From an uncultured Bacteroidota bacterium (GTDB lineage Bacteria > Bacteroidota > Bacteroidia > Bacteroidales > SZUA-534), in contig CAMKOM010000015.1 of the NCBI GenBank assembly GCA_946414435.1, forward strand, positions 1 to 64,000: a stretch of 64,000 nucleotides of DNA. Direction: 5' to 3'. The first letter of the stretch is position 1. Every line of letters begins with the position of its first letter. The notes beneath the pieces are model-generated. The model did no database searches. It was not told the origin of the DNA and saw only the letters and a program-made list of their open reading frames with translations. This document shows positions 24,980 through 34,151 of the stretch, piece after piece. The position numbers and the translations under genes were made by a program.

Positions 24980-26335
24980 TTATTTTGCCAATCTGTTTTG
25001 TTTGACAATCAAGTTGTTGCCAACAATCGAGCGGTTTCGTCCTGCCACTTTGAATGGCATAATTCTAGCCGCTTTTGCAGTAAGTGGCTGCCCGCCAATG
25101 ACATCAAGAGCCGTGGCAAGCATCGGGTCGTTGGCATCGCCAAACTGATAGCCATCAATCAGAACGTCTTCCACTTCGTAGTCGGGTGTCAAACCATCGA
25201 CAAAATCGGTAAATCCTTCAGAATTCGCATATTTCATGCAAACGGGCAGCAACGCCCAATTTTGCAAATCTTCAAGGTCTTCAATCGAATTATCGAAAAC
25301 AAACATGCCGGTGTATTTGCCGTAAGTGTTCGTTCCTATCAGTTTCACATTCATATAAGGTTTAAGGCCGATGGTAACCAACTCACTTGCTGACGCAGTG
25401 CCATCAGTGACAAGCACATACAAGTTTTCAATATCAGCATTATGGCTGTTGGACGGAAACCGGTACTGAATATCATCTTCATTTCCTCTACTTGTATAAT
25501 ACTCTGTCAGCACATTATTATAGACATAGGATACAAGCACTTCGTGGTTTTCGACTACGCTTGTGGGCGCGATGGCCGAAGCAAGGTGCCCGGCAGTTTC
25601 AATATCGCCGCCACCATTGTAGCGCAAGTCGAGAATCAGGTCTTTGACTCCGGCAGCCTTGAAGCGGTCGAAAATGGCATCCATCGTAGCATAGTAAGCG
25701 TCATCGGTTGTGAAGGCAGTGAAAACGTAATAGCCAACAGGCTTGTTATTTACCGTGAAAATGGTGTCATAAACCGATGGGTCGGCCTTGATTTTCTCGG
25801 CTTTCATTGAAATATCAACATCAGTCACTAACTCATTTTTTACAACATCGTACTTACCGAGTGTGTAAGTAGCCTGTTCTTTCAAGTAAAGTTCATAGTA
25901 ATTGTCTGGTGTCATGGATTGCCCATTGATATCGAGAATGATGTCGCCGCGTTTCAATCCGGCATGGTCGGCGGGCGAGCCCGGATAGACGAACTCAACC
26001 ACAATCAGCACGTTTTTCTGATCGTTGTAGTACCAAAATTGTGGTGAGTAACCCATTGAGAACGGGCTTCCGGCGAGCTCATCGTTCAGCGATTGGCTGT
26101 CGTCAGTGATAAACGACCAATGGTCTTCCTTGCTGTACAGCAGGCTCTCAAAGAAATCGGCAGGATAACGGTCATCATCGCGCTGATATCTCGGCATATG
26201 TCTGTTCCACAAATAGTAGTCAGACATGATATCGTAAATGCACTTGTTAATAGGCGCATATTCATTATCATCGGATTTCCCGCATGATGCGAACAACACG
26301 GCCAACAGACCAAATAAAAGCAAATGTTTCTTCAT
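24980..26335 (-). CDS. S41-family (C-terminal processing) peptidase, lipoprotein
   Basis: Starting at ATG 26335 the protein has 451 residues with a lipoprotein signal (MKKHLLLFGLLAVLFASC, Cys18). The next residues, GKSDDNE, resemble the acidic surface-export signal of Bacteroidota lipoproteins. A PDZ domain (FVYPGSPADHAGLKRGDIIL) comes before the S41 domain, with DLRYNGGGDI and the nucleophile region VTDGTASASELVTIGL, where Ser in SAS is the expected catalytic residue. A downstream Lys is seen in GTNTYGK. It probably processes or degrades proteins at the outer membrane; substrates are unknown. A 7-of-8 -7 box (TATTATTG, minus, 26357-26364) lies about 22 bp upstream. Confidence 0.92.
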   Translation of the reverse strand: MKKHLLLFGLLAVLFASCGKSDDNEYAPINKCIYDIMSDYYLWNRHMPRYQRDDDRYPADFFESLLYSKEDHWSFITDDSQSLNDELAGSPFSMGYSPQFWYYNDQKNVLIVVEFVYPGSPADHAGLKRGDIILDINGQSMTPDNYYELYLKEQATYTLGKYDVVKNELVTDVDISMKAEKIKADPSVYDTIFTVNNKPVGYYVFTAFTTDDAYYATMDAIFDRFKAAGVKDLILDLRYNGGGDIETAGHLASAIAPTSVVENHEVLVSYVYNNVLTEYYTSRGNEDDIQYRFPSNSHNADIENLYVLVTDGTASASELVTIGLKPYMNVKLIGTNTYGKYTGMFVFDNSIEDLEDLQNWALLPVCMKYANSEGFTDFVDGLTPDYEVEDVLIDGYQFGDANDPMLATALDVIGGQPLTAKAARIMPFKVAGRNRSIVGNNLIVKQNRLAK

Positions 26336-26393
26336 GATTCTTATTTTTAATAGGTGCAATAATACGATTTTTTCGATTACACCTGTTCGCCCG

Positions 26394-28352
26394 CTACTGT
26401 TTCAAGAAATGAAACGCATTGAAAAGCTTGATGCGGTGGCCAACATGCAGGTCGGGTGTGGGCTGCATGAGCTTTACAACGGCTTCGAGAATATTGTCGG
26501 GCGAGTAGCCGCAAATCTCATACAGCTCGTGCGATGCACCGTGCTCAACAAACTTATCGGGGATACCAAGTCGAACCACATTGGCCGTGAAACTATGGTC
26601 GGCCATAAACTCAAGAACAGCGCTTCCGAAACCGCCGCTCAACACGCCATCTTCTATAGTAATGATTTTATTGAACCGGCTGAACACGTTGAGTAACAGA
26701 TCGGTATCCATCGGCTTGACGAACCGCATATCGTAGTGAGCGTAATCGATGCCGTGCGCTATAATCTTATCGGCCACTTCTTTGACAAAGTTGCCGGTGT
26801 TGCCAATGGTGAGAATGGCCACATCAGTGCCTTCGCGGATGGTGCGGGCCTTGCCTATCGGAATCAACTCAAATGAGCCGTGCCAATTATTACCCGGCGC
26901 TTTTCCGCGCGGATAGCGGATAGAGAACGGCCCGGTGGGCTTGTGCTGCGCGGTGTACATCATGTTGCGCAACTCGTGCTCGTCCATTGGGGCGGCAATG
27001 GTCATGTTGGGGATGCTGCGCATGAAGGCGATGTCGAAAGCACCGTGGTGCGTGGGACCGTCGGCACCAACAATGCCGGCTCGGTCAAGGCAGAAGACGA
27101 CATTCAGATTCTGCAGAGCCACATCGTGAATAATCTGATCGTAGGCGCGCTGCATGAACGATGAGTAGATATTGCAGAACGGCACCATGCCCTGCGCGGC
27201 CAAGCCTGCGGCGAAGGTTACGGCGTGCTCTTCGGCAATGCCCACATCGAACGTGCGGTCGGGCAGTTTTTCCATCATAATGTTCATGCTGCAACCCGTT
27301 GGCATGGCGGGCGTGATGCCTACAATCTTCGGGTTGCGCTCGGCAAGCTCAAGCAGCGTGTGGCCGAACACATCCTGATAGCGCGGACGGTCGTCGGTCT
27401 TGCCTTTGATGATTTCGCCCGTCTTTTTGTCGAACAGACCCGGTGCGTGCCATGTGGTCTGATCCTGCTCGGCCTGCGGGAATCCCTTGCCCTTCACCGT
27501 CTTGATGTGCAGCAGCTTGGGGCCCGGAATGCGTTTCAGGTCGTCGAGCACACGGGCAAGATAGATGACATCGTGGCCGTCGATGGGGCCGAAATAACGG
27601 AAATTCAGAGCTTCGAATAGGTTGCCCTGCTTCATCAGGATGGCCTTCACGCCGTGGTCGATTTTCTGTATAAGCGCTTGAGTATTAGGTCCGAAGCGGT
27701 TCAGCTTTCCTAATACGTTCCAAACATCTTCCTTCAGTTTGTTGTAGCGCTGCGATGTCGACACATCAACCAAATAATCTTTGAAAGCGCCCACGCTCGG
27801 GTCGATAGCCATGTTGTTATCGTTCAGGACCACAAGCAGATTGGTCTTTTGCACGCCCGCGTTGTTGAGTCCTTCAAAAGCCAATCCGCCTGTCATCGAG
27901 CCGTCGCCGATGATGGCCACCACATTACGATCGGTCTCGCCTTTGAGCTTGGCACCCATGGCCAACCCTAAAGCGGCTGATATTGAAGTTGATGCGTGTC
28001 CGGCGCCAAAAGCGTCGTACTCACTCTCGCTGCGCTTGGGGAAGCCTGAGATGCCGTGCAGCAGCCGGTTCGACGGAAACTGGTCGCGGCGGCCGGTGAG
28101 AATCTTATGGCCGTAAGCCTGATGCCCCACGTCCCAAACAAGCTGGTCGTAAGGCGTATTGTACACATAATGAAGGGCAACCGTGAGCTCAACTACACCT
28201 AAACTTGAACCAAAATGGCCAGGGTGCTTGCTCACCACATCGATGATGTACTGGCGTAGCTCGTCGCAAATGGCGGGCAACTCTTCGACCTTGTATTTTT
28301 TAAGGTCGTCGGGCGAATTTATGTTCGAAAGATATTTACCTGCGTCAGGCAT
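26394..28352 (-). CDS. dxs: 1-deoxy-D-xylulose-5-phosphate synthase
   Basis: 652 residues. It condenses pyruvate with glyceraldehyde 3-phosphate, the first step of the methylerythritol phosphate isoprenoid pathway. Thiamine diphosphate binding is seen in GDGSMTGGLAFEGLNNAG with ...LNDNNMAI. The N-terminal HPGHFGSSLGVVELTVALHY and DVGHQAYGHKI, the central GIAEEHAVTFAAGLA and the transketolase C-domain are all present. Length is slightly above the usual 620-640. The last enzyme of the pathway, IspH, is encoded at 61-62 kb, so both ends of the pathway are in this window. A -7 box precedes the gene. Confidence 0.97.
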   Translation of the reverse strand: MPDAGKYLSNINSPDDLKKYKVEELPAICDELRQYIIDVVSKHPGHFGSSLGVVELTVALHYVYNTPYDQLVWDVGHQAYGHKILTGRRDQFPSNRLLHGISGFPKRSESEYDAFGAGHASTSISAALGLAMGAKLKGETDRNVVAIIGDGSMTGGLAFEGLNNAGVQKTNLLVVLNDNNMAIDPSVGAFKDYLVDVSTSQRYNKLKEDVWNVLGKLNRFGPNTQALIQKIDHGVKAILMKQGNLFEALNFRYFGPIDGHDVIYLARVLDDLKRIPGPKLLHIKTVKGKGFPQAEQDQTTWHAPGLFDKKTGEIIKGKTDDRPRYQDVFGHTLLELAERNPKIVGITPAMPTGCSMNIMMEKLPDRTFDVGIAEEHAVTFAAGLAAQGMVPFCNIYSSFMQRAYDQIIHDVALQNLNVVFCLDRAGIVGADGPTHHGAFDIAFMRSIPNMTIAAPMDEHELRNMMYTAQHKPTGPFSIRYPRGKAPGNNWHGSFELIPIGKARTIREGTDVAILTIGNTGNFVKEVADKIIAHGIDYAHYDMRFVKPMDTDLLLNVFSRFNKIITIEDGVLSGGFGSAVLEFMADHSFTANVVRLGIPDKFVEHGASHELYEICGYSPDNILEAVVKLMQPTPDLHVGHRIKLFNAFHFLKQ

Positions 28353-28374
28353 TGCTCACCATTTTAAAATCTCG

Positions 28375-28382
28375 CAAAGATA
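28375..28382 (-). promoter_or_regulatory. -7 box of dxs
   Basis: The minus strand reads TATCTTTG, an exact TAnnTTTG match, 22 nt before the dxs ATG. No TTTG is present at the expected -33 position. Confidence 0.55.
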
Positions 28383-28446
28383 TACAGAATATAATGCCTT
28401 TAGTGTTAGTGGCACAGATTTTTGCGGCTGGCCGTTTTCTTCCAAG

Positions 28447-28707
28447 TCAGAACTTTTCCGGGTCCATTTCTTCAAGTTCAGCCATTATCTTGACCGCCTC
28501 GGCGCGCGACTGGCCGCAGATGAGCGGGTCGGGTTGGAAGGCGCCGCAAATGCGCGGACGTTCGGGACGACCGAAAATCTTACAGCGCAAATCGTCGGCA
28601 AGGTTCACGCAGCGCACACCCGCAGGCTTGCCGTTGGGCATTCCTGGAATGGGCGAACTTATCGAAATTACTATGCAGCAGGCTGCACATCCTGGGCGAC
28701 ATTCCAT
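28447..28707 (-). CDS. YkgJ-type cysteine-cluster protein
   Basis: 86 residues beginning MECRPGCAACC and containing further Cys in VRCVNL, LRCKIF and RICGAF. This is the zinc/iron-chelating cysteine cluster of the YkgJ family (UPF0153). Late Cys and Pro positions (FQPDPLICGQSRAEA) also match the family. Eight Cys lie within 70 residues, consistent with metal binding; the biological role is unknown. It is upstream of dxs on the same strand. TATTTTCG (7 of 8 to the -7 box) lies just before it. Confidence 0.85.
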   Translation of the reverse strand: MECRPGCAACCIVISISSPIPGMPNGKPAGVRCVNLADDLRCKIFGRPERPRICGAFQPDPLICGQSRAEAVKIMAELEEMDPEKF

Positions 28708-28843
28708 AAATAATCGTAATTAAACAGGGCGAAAATAGAGATTGTTATCTATTATGTGTGATTGGCATCTATAAATATTAGGTGTTTCCCGTAGTACCAA
28801 AAAAATTCCCCACTCCCATGCAACAATCTTAATATTAAATCCA

Positions 28844-28851
28844 TACCTTTA
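28844..28851 (+). promoter_or_regulatory. Possible -7 box of hppA
   Basis: TACCTTTA matches TAnnTTTG at 7 of 8 positions, 77 nt before the hppA ATG at 28929. The rest of 28708-28928 contains no gene or recognised RNA. Confidence 0.3.
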
Positions 28852-28928
28852 AACAAAAGTTTGTCGGCCTTGTTTGGGCAAGCGCCGCAATTTTGACATT
28901 ATTTTATAAATTCTTAATTATCAGAATT

Positions 28929-31109
28929 ATGGAAAAATTGATTTACATTGTTCTGGCGGCTTCGGTAGTGGCGTTGAGTTTCGCCTACCTGTTCTTCCGT
29001 CAGATGATGAAGGAAAGTGAAGGCACCGACCTGATGAAACAGATTGCGGCTCACGTGCGCAAGGGCGCGATGGCCTATCTGAAACAGCAGTACAAGGTGG
29101 TGATTATCGTCTTTGTGGTGCTGGCCGTGCTTTTCGGTATTATGTCGGTTTTCGGTCTGCAGAACAGCTGGGTATGGTTTGCATTCCTGACGGGCGGTTT
29201 CTTCTCAGGACTTGCCGGTTTCTTCGGAATGAAGACAGCCACCTACGCATCGGCTCGCACAGCTAACGCAGCTCGCGACTCGCTCAACAGCGGCCTTAAG
29301 GTGGCGTTCCGCTCTGGCGCCGTTATGGGCTTGGTGGTTGTTGGTCTGGCTCTGCTCGACATCTCGGTTTGGTTCCTGGTTTTAAACCACTTCATCCCCG
29401 CCGAGCACCACTTAATCATTATCACAACCACAATGCTGACTTTCGGTATGGGCGCATCGACACAAGCACTGTTTGCCCGTGTGGGCGGCGGTATCTACAC
29501 AAAGGCCGCCGATGTGGGTGCCGACCTTGTCGGAAAAACCGAATACAATATTCCTGAAGACGACCCGCGCAACCCGGCAACCATTGCCGACAATGTGGGC
29601 GACAACGTAGGCGACGTAGCCGGTATGGGCGCAGACCTTTACGAGTCGTACGCAGGTTCGATTCTAGCTACAATGGCTCTTGGCGCATCGGCATTTGCAA
29701 CATCGGCTGTCGAGGGTATGCAGCTGAAAGCCGTTCTGGCGCCGTCACTGATTGCGGCCTTTGGTGTTATTCTGTCGATAATCGGCATTTTTGTTGTGAA
29801 GACGAAGGAAGAAGCCGGAATGAAGGAACTTCTGTCGGCCTTGAGTCGCGGTACAAACACAGCCGCTGTGTTGATTGCTGCCGCCACGTTCTTTATTTTG
29901 TGGGCGCTTGGAATCGAAAACTGGATTGGTATTTCGTTCTCGGTGGTTGTCGGTCTGCTGGCTGGCGTAATCATCGGTAAATCAACCGAATACTATACTT
30001 CGCAAACATACAAGCCGACTCAGAAAGTGGCCGAAAGTTCGCAGACCGGCCCGGCAACGGTTATCATTTCGGGCTTGGGCCTGGGTATGATTTCAACGGC
30101 CATTCCGGTAGTGACAGTAGGTGCGGCTATCATTCTCGCTTACTTGTGCGCCAACGGCTTCCATGTTGAGTTCACGGCCGCCAACCTGTCGATGGGCCTT
30201 TACGGCATTGGCATTGCGGCTGTCGGAATGCTTTCGACTTTGGGCATCACGCTGGCAACCGACGCTTACGGCCCGATTGCAGATAATGCCGGCGGCAATG
30301 CTGAGATGAGCGGTCTGGAACCTGAGGTCCGCAAACGCACCGACGCTCTCGACGCTCTGGGCAACACCACAGCTGCCACGGGCAAGGGTTTTGCCATCGG
30401 CTCAGCCGCATTGACGGCACTGGCTCTACTGGCTTCGTATATCGAAGAGATTAAGATGGCTCTCATCCGCGTAGGCGATGCTCTGCCTAACGGTGTTGAC
30501 GCCGCCAAGGCAACACTCGTCGACTTTATGGAGGCTTACAACGTGAACCTGATGAACCCAATTGTGTTGGTAGGCGTATTCATTGGCGCAATGATGGCGT
30601 TCCTGTTCTGCGGCCTGACAATGAACGCCGTTGGACGTGCCGCGCAGAAGATGGTTGAGGAAGTTCGCCGTCAGTTCAGCACCATCAAGGGCATTCTTGA
30701 AGGCAAAGCCGACCCCGACTACGCACGCTGCGTTGAGATTTCGACCAAAGGCGCACAGCACGAAATGTTGTTTCCGTCGTTGCTGGCAATCATCGTCCCG
30801 ATAGTTGTGGGCGTGGTTCTTGGTGTAGGCGGCGTTCTTGGTCTGCTCATCGGCGGCCTGGGCTGCGGATTTGTTCTGGCAGTGTTTATGGCCAATGCTG
30901 GCGGTGCTTGGGATAATGCAAAGAAATTTGTTGAGGAAGGCAACTTCGGCGGCAAAGGTTCCGACTGCCACAAGGCAACCGTGGTTGGCGACACCGTTGG
31001 CGACCCGTTCAAAGACACTTCGGGCCCGTCGCTGAACATTCTTATCAAACTGATGAGTATGGTTTCAATCGTAATGGCCGGCCTGACAGTGGCATTCCAT
31101 CTGATGTAA
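28929..31109 (+). CDS. hppA: Membrane-bound ion-translocating pyrophosphatase, K+-dependent type
   Basis: Starting at ATG 28929 the protein has 726 residues and about 16 membrane helices. It couples pyrophosphate hydrolysis to cation export. The substrate loop is DVGADLVGKTEYNIPEDDP and the metal-binding segment NVGDNVGDVAGMGADLYES. The segment GNTTAATGKGFAIGS carries Ala where K+-independent enzymes have Lys, so it should need K+. Bacteroidota K+-dependent enzymes often pump Na+ or both Na+ and H+, but the ion cannot be fixed by eye. The frame also opens at 28893; the inner Met begins a clean first helix (MEKLIYIVLAASVVAL). A strong terminator follows. Confidence 0.95.
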   Translation: MEKLIYIVLAASVVALSFAYLFFRQMMKESEGTDLMKQIAAHVRKGAMAYLKQQYKVVIIVFVVLAVLFGIMSVFGLQNSWVWFAFLTGGFFSGLAGFFGMKTATYASARTANAARDSLNSGLKVAFRSGAVMGLVVVGLALLDISVWFLVLNHFIPAEHHLIIITTTMLTFGMGASTQALFARVGGGIYTKAADVGADLVGKTEYNIPEDDPRNPATIADNVGDNVGDVAGMGADLYESYAGSILATMALGASAFATSAVEGMQLKAVLAPSLIAAFGVILSIIGIFVVKTKEEAGMKELLSALSRGTNTAAVLIAAATFFILWALGIENWIGISFSVVVGLLAGVIIGKSTEYYTSQTYKPTQKVAESSQTGPATVIISGLGLGMISTAIPVVTVGAAIILAYLCANGFHVEFTAANLSMGLYGIGIAAVGMLSTLGITLATDAYGPIADNAGGNAEMSGLEPEVRKRTDALDALGNTTAATGKGFAIGSAALTALALLASYIEEIKMALIRVGDALPNGVDAAKATLVDFMEAYNVNLMNPIVLVGVFIGAMMAFLFCGLTMNAVGRAAQKMVEEVRRQFSTIKGILEGKADPDYARCVEISTKGAQHEMLFPSLLAIIVPIVVGVVLGVGGVLGLLIGGLGCGFVLAVFMANAGGAWDNAKKFVEEGNFGGKGSDCHKATVVGDTVGDPFKDTSGPSLNILIKLMSMVSIVMAGLTVAFHLM

Positions 31110-31133
31110 AAAGACAACTGTCTATTATAAAGA

Positions 31134-31166
31134 ACAGCGCCTCGGAGATTCGGGGCGCTGTTTTTT
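31134..31166 (+). terminator. Rho-independent terminator after hppA
   Basis: ACAGCGCCTC (31134-31143) pairs with GGGGCGCTGT (31152-31161), with one T-G wobble, around an 8-nt loop and runs into TTTTTT. It lies 25 bp past the stop. Confidence 0.92.
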
Positions 31167-31277
31167 GTGATTATTTTCCAAATACTATCCTCCCCAAAAA
31201 CACCTTGAAACAAAAAATCACACAAACGAACCATAATTACAGAAGTTACCTTACTTTTACTACGTTGTAAATACATT

Positions 31278-31895
31278 ATGAAAAACAAAATTTTCAACGG
31301 CATATCAATTGCTCTGCACCCTATATTCACGCTCACATTGGGCATGATTATTATAATAAGTGTGCTTTTGCCGGGGGCCTTGCTTTCACAGTGGATGCTA
31401 CTCTTATTCTGCGCCGGCTATTCCATTCTGATGCCGCTGGCTTTTATCGGGTTTGCGCGCATACTTGGCTACGTCGATGACCTGCGTATGCGAAGCAAGC
31501 GCTCGCGTGTCTTTGCGCTGGTTGTGAACGCTATCAGTATTTACGCCTTCGGGCACTTACTGGCCAACTGGCACGCACCATCGGTGATGCAGATATTTGT
31601 GACGGGTGTGGCCATAACACTGGTTTTTGCCGCCTTGATGGCTTTTTTCACTCGCATCAGCCTTCACGCCATCGGTTGGGGCGGACTGACGGCACTGGTG
31701 TCGTTCCTGTCGTTCTCGCATCCGTGGATTTCGCCACTGCTGGCTGTCGTTGTGCTGCTGGCCGGTCTGGCCGGAACGGCTCGCATCTATCTCGATGAGC
31801 ACAAGCCCTGGCAGGTTTATGCGGGATATGCCATTGGATTTTTCTTCATCTGGATTGCTTTTGTAATTATTCCTGTATTCGGACTACACTTATAA
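31278..31895 (+). CDS. PAP2-superfamily-like membrane protein
   Basis: 205 residues with about six hydrophobic segments. Two sites resemble type 2 phosphatidic acid phosphatase motifs: SLHAIGWGG (degenerate second motif with His) and ARIYLDEHKPWQVYAGY (third motif, Arg and His of the R-x5-H-x3-D/Q pattern). The first motif (Lys-x6-Arg-Pro) is not convincing; YVDDLRMRSKRSR lies where it would be. It may therefore be a lipid phosphatase homologue with altered catalysis. It lies 10 bp upstream of rnr, and the two are probably cotranscribed. Confidence 0.7.
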   Translation: MKNKIFNGISIALHPIFTLTLGMIIIISVLLPGALLSQWMLLLFCAGYSILMPLAFIGFARILGYVDDLRMRSKRSRVFALVVNAISIYAFGHLLANWHAPSVMQIFVTGVAITLVFAALMAFFTRISLHAIGWGGLTALVSFLSFSHPWISPLLAVVVLLAGLAGTARIYLDEHKPWQVYAGYAIGFFFIWIAFVIIPVFGLHL

Positions 31896-31905
31896 TCAGT
31901 TCATT

Positions 31906-34074
31906 ATGGTAAAGAAATCACAATCGGCCAAAAAGGCGAAGAAGCCGGCCGGCGACAACAAGAAATCGCTCAAAAACCGTATTCTTTCAACTTTCAATCA
32001 GAACGATGGCAGACTGCTCAACTACAAGCAGTTGTCGAAGTTGATGGGCATTGCCGACGACGAGACGCGCAAACTGCTCAACACCTGTCTGAACGAACTG
32101 GCGGCCGAAGGCGACCTTGACGAGCCGTCGCGCGGGAAATTCCGCATGACGCAGAAATCGGCCTACGTGACAGGCACTGTCGACCTGACATCGAGCGGCG
32201 CGGCGTTTGTGGTTTCCGATGAGTTTGACGGCGACATCTACATTTCGGCAAGCAACCTGCACCACGCCCTGAACGGCGACACGGTGAAGGTTTTCATCTA
32301 TGCCGACCGCAGCCGCAAGCACGTTGAAGGCGAAGTGATTGAGATTATCAAGCGCAAGCGTGAACTGTTTGTGGGCATTGTCGAGACATCGAAACACTTT
32401 GCATTCCTGGTGCCCGACCGCACGCAGATGCCTTTCGACATCTTCATTCCGCTGGACAAGATGAAAGGCGCGCAGCGCGGACAGAAGGCCACCGCACGCA
32501 TTGTGGAATGGACCGAGAAACAGAAAAACCCGATTGGCGAGATTGTCGAAGTGCTGGGCAACGTGGGCGAGAACAATACCGAGATGCACGCCATTCTGGC
32601 CGAATACGGACTGCCCTACCGCTTTCCGAAACGCGTTGAAGACGCCGCCGCCGAAGTGGATGAGCAGATTTCGGAAGAAGAGATTGCCCGCCGACGCGAT
32701 TTCCGTCAGGTGACAACCTTCACCATCGACCCCGCCGACGCAAAGGATTTCGACGACGCCATATCGTTCCGCCGCCTGGCCGACGACCGTTTTGAAGTGG
32801 GTGTCCACATTGCCGACGTCACCTTCTACGTGCGCCCCAACACCGCTTTGGAAAAAGAAGCCTATCAGCGTGCCACATCGGTCTATCTGGTTGACCGCAC
32901 GGTGCCAATGCTGCCCGAGAAACTCTCGAACAAGGTCTGCTCGCTGCGCCCCAACGAAGAGAAACTCTGCTTCTCGGCCGTGTTTGAACTCGATGCCGAC
33001 GCCAATGTTCTGAACCAATGGTTTGGCCGCACGGTCATATGTTCCGACCACCGATTTGCATACGAAGACGCGCAGCAGGTGATTGAGACAAAGGAAGGCC
33101 CGCTGGCCGAAGAGTTGCTGACTCTCAACGGCCTGGCACAGAAACTTCGCGAAAAGCGCTTTGCCGCAGGCGCCATATCGTTCGAGCGCAGCGAAGTGAA
33201 ATTCCAACTCGACGAAGAAGCGCGCCCCATAGGCGTCTATCTGAAAGAGCAGAAGGAAGCCAACCAACTCATTGAAGAGTTTATGCTGCTGGCCAACCGC
33301 AAGGTGGCCGAGTTTGTGGGCAAGCCCGACGCGGGCAAGCCGAAGCGTACTTTCGTCTATCGAATCCACGGCGAGCCCAACAGCGACAAACTGACTGCTT
33401 TTGCGCAGTTTATCAAGCGGTTCGGCTATCAGATACAAACCAAATCGAAGAAGAAGATTGCAAGTTCGATGAACGCGCTGCTGTCAGATGTCAACGGCAA
33501 AACAGAGCAGACGGTGGTTGAGACGCTGGCCATCCGCACCATGGCGCGCGCCGAATATTCCACCAAGAACATCGGGCACTACGGCCTGGCGTTCGACTAC
33601 TACACGCATTTCACATCGCCCATCCGCCGCTACCCCGACATGATGGTGCACCGCCTACTGGCGCACTATCTGGAGAACGGCAAGAGCGTGCCCGCCGAAA
33701 CCTACGAGCAGATGTGCAAGCACTCGTCGGAGATGGAGCAACTGGCCACAAGCGCCGAGCGCGCGTCGATAAAATACAAGCAGGTTGAGTTCATGAAGGA
33801 CAACGTGGGCAAGATTTTCGACGGCGTGATTTCGGGCGTTACGCAGTGGGGCATCTACGTGGAACTGAACGACAGCAAGTGCGAAGGCATGGTCTCGGTG
33901 CGCTCGCTGACCGACGATTTCTACGAGTACGACGAAGCCGAATTTGCCGTCATCGGCCACCGCACCAAACGCCGCTACACTATGGGCGACAAGGTATCAG
34001 TGCGCGTTGTGGCCGCCAATATGGAGAAGAAGCAACTCGATTTTGAGATGGTGCGGATGGAGATTGATTTTTAA
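31906..34074 (+). CDS. rnr: Ribonuclease R
   Basis: 722 residues. It degrades structured RNA 3' to 5'. The order is a basic N-terminus, a winged-helix region (about 25-85), cold-shock domains and the RNB catalytic domain. DPADAKDFDDA lies at 275-285, giving the Asp cluster 275/281/283/284 for metal binding. Later come RIHGEPNSDKL and HFTSPIRRYPDMMVHRLL. The C-terminal S1 domain is VGKIFDGVISGVTQWGIYVEL. The N-terminus (MVKKSQSAKKAKKPAGDNKK) is lysine-rich. It is slightly shorter than E. coli RNase R (813 residues), lacking most of the basic C-terminal tail. Confidence 0.96.
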   Translation: MVKKSQSAKKAKKPAGDNKKSLKNRILSTFNQNDGRLLNYKQLSKLMGIADDETRKLLNTCLNELAAEGDLDEPSRGKFRMTQKSAYVTGTVDLTSSGAAFVVSDEFDGDIYISASNLHHALNGDTVKVFIYADRSRKHVEGEVIEIIKRKRELFVGIVETSKHFAFLVPDRTQMPFDIFIPLDKMKGAQRGQKATARIVEWTEKQKNPIGEIVEVLGNVGENNTEMHAILAEYGLPYRFPKRVEDAAAEVDEQISEEEIARRRDFRQVTTFTIDPADAKDFDDAISFRRLADDRFEVGVHIADVTFYVRPNTALEKEAYQRATSVYLVDRTVPMLPEKLSNKVCSLRPNEEKLCFSAVFELDADANVLNQWFGRTVICSDHRFAYEDAQQVIETKEGPLAEELLTLNGLAQKLREKRFAAGAISFERSEVKFQLDEEARPIGVYLKEQKEANQLIEEFMLLANRKVAEFVGKPDAGKPKRTFVYRIHGEPNSDKLTAFAQFIKRFGYQIQTKSKKKIASSMNALLSDVNGKTEQTVVETLAIRTMARAEYSTKNIGHYGLAFDYYTHFTSPIRRYPDMMVHRLLAHYLENGKSVPAETYEQMCKHSSEMEQLATSAERASIKYKQVEFMKDNVGKIFDGVISGVTQWGIYVELNDSKCEGMVSVRSLTDDFYEYDEAEFAVIGHRTKRRYTMGDKVSVRVVAANMEKKQLDFEMVRMEIDF

Positions 34075-34100
34075 ATTCAATCCGCTCTACCATATAAACT

Positions 34101-34128
34101 AAAAAAGGGAGGCTTTAAACAGCCTCCC
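34101..34128 (-). terminator. Terminator of the queA operon (possibly bidirectional)
   Basis: GGGAGGCT (34107-34114) pairs exactly with AGCCTCCC (34121-34128) around TTAAAC. On the minus strand it is followed by TTTTTT, which suits the queA run ending at 34152. On the plus strand it may also serve rnr, though the T-run there is poor. Confidence 0.8.
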
Positions 34129-34151
34129 CTTAATATTCCTCTTTATTATTT

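Noticed and set aside
31987-33438. 483-codon minus-strand frame opposite rnr
   Set aside because: A shadow of the GC-rich RNase R gene. The plus frame carries all catalytic motifs.
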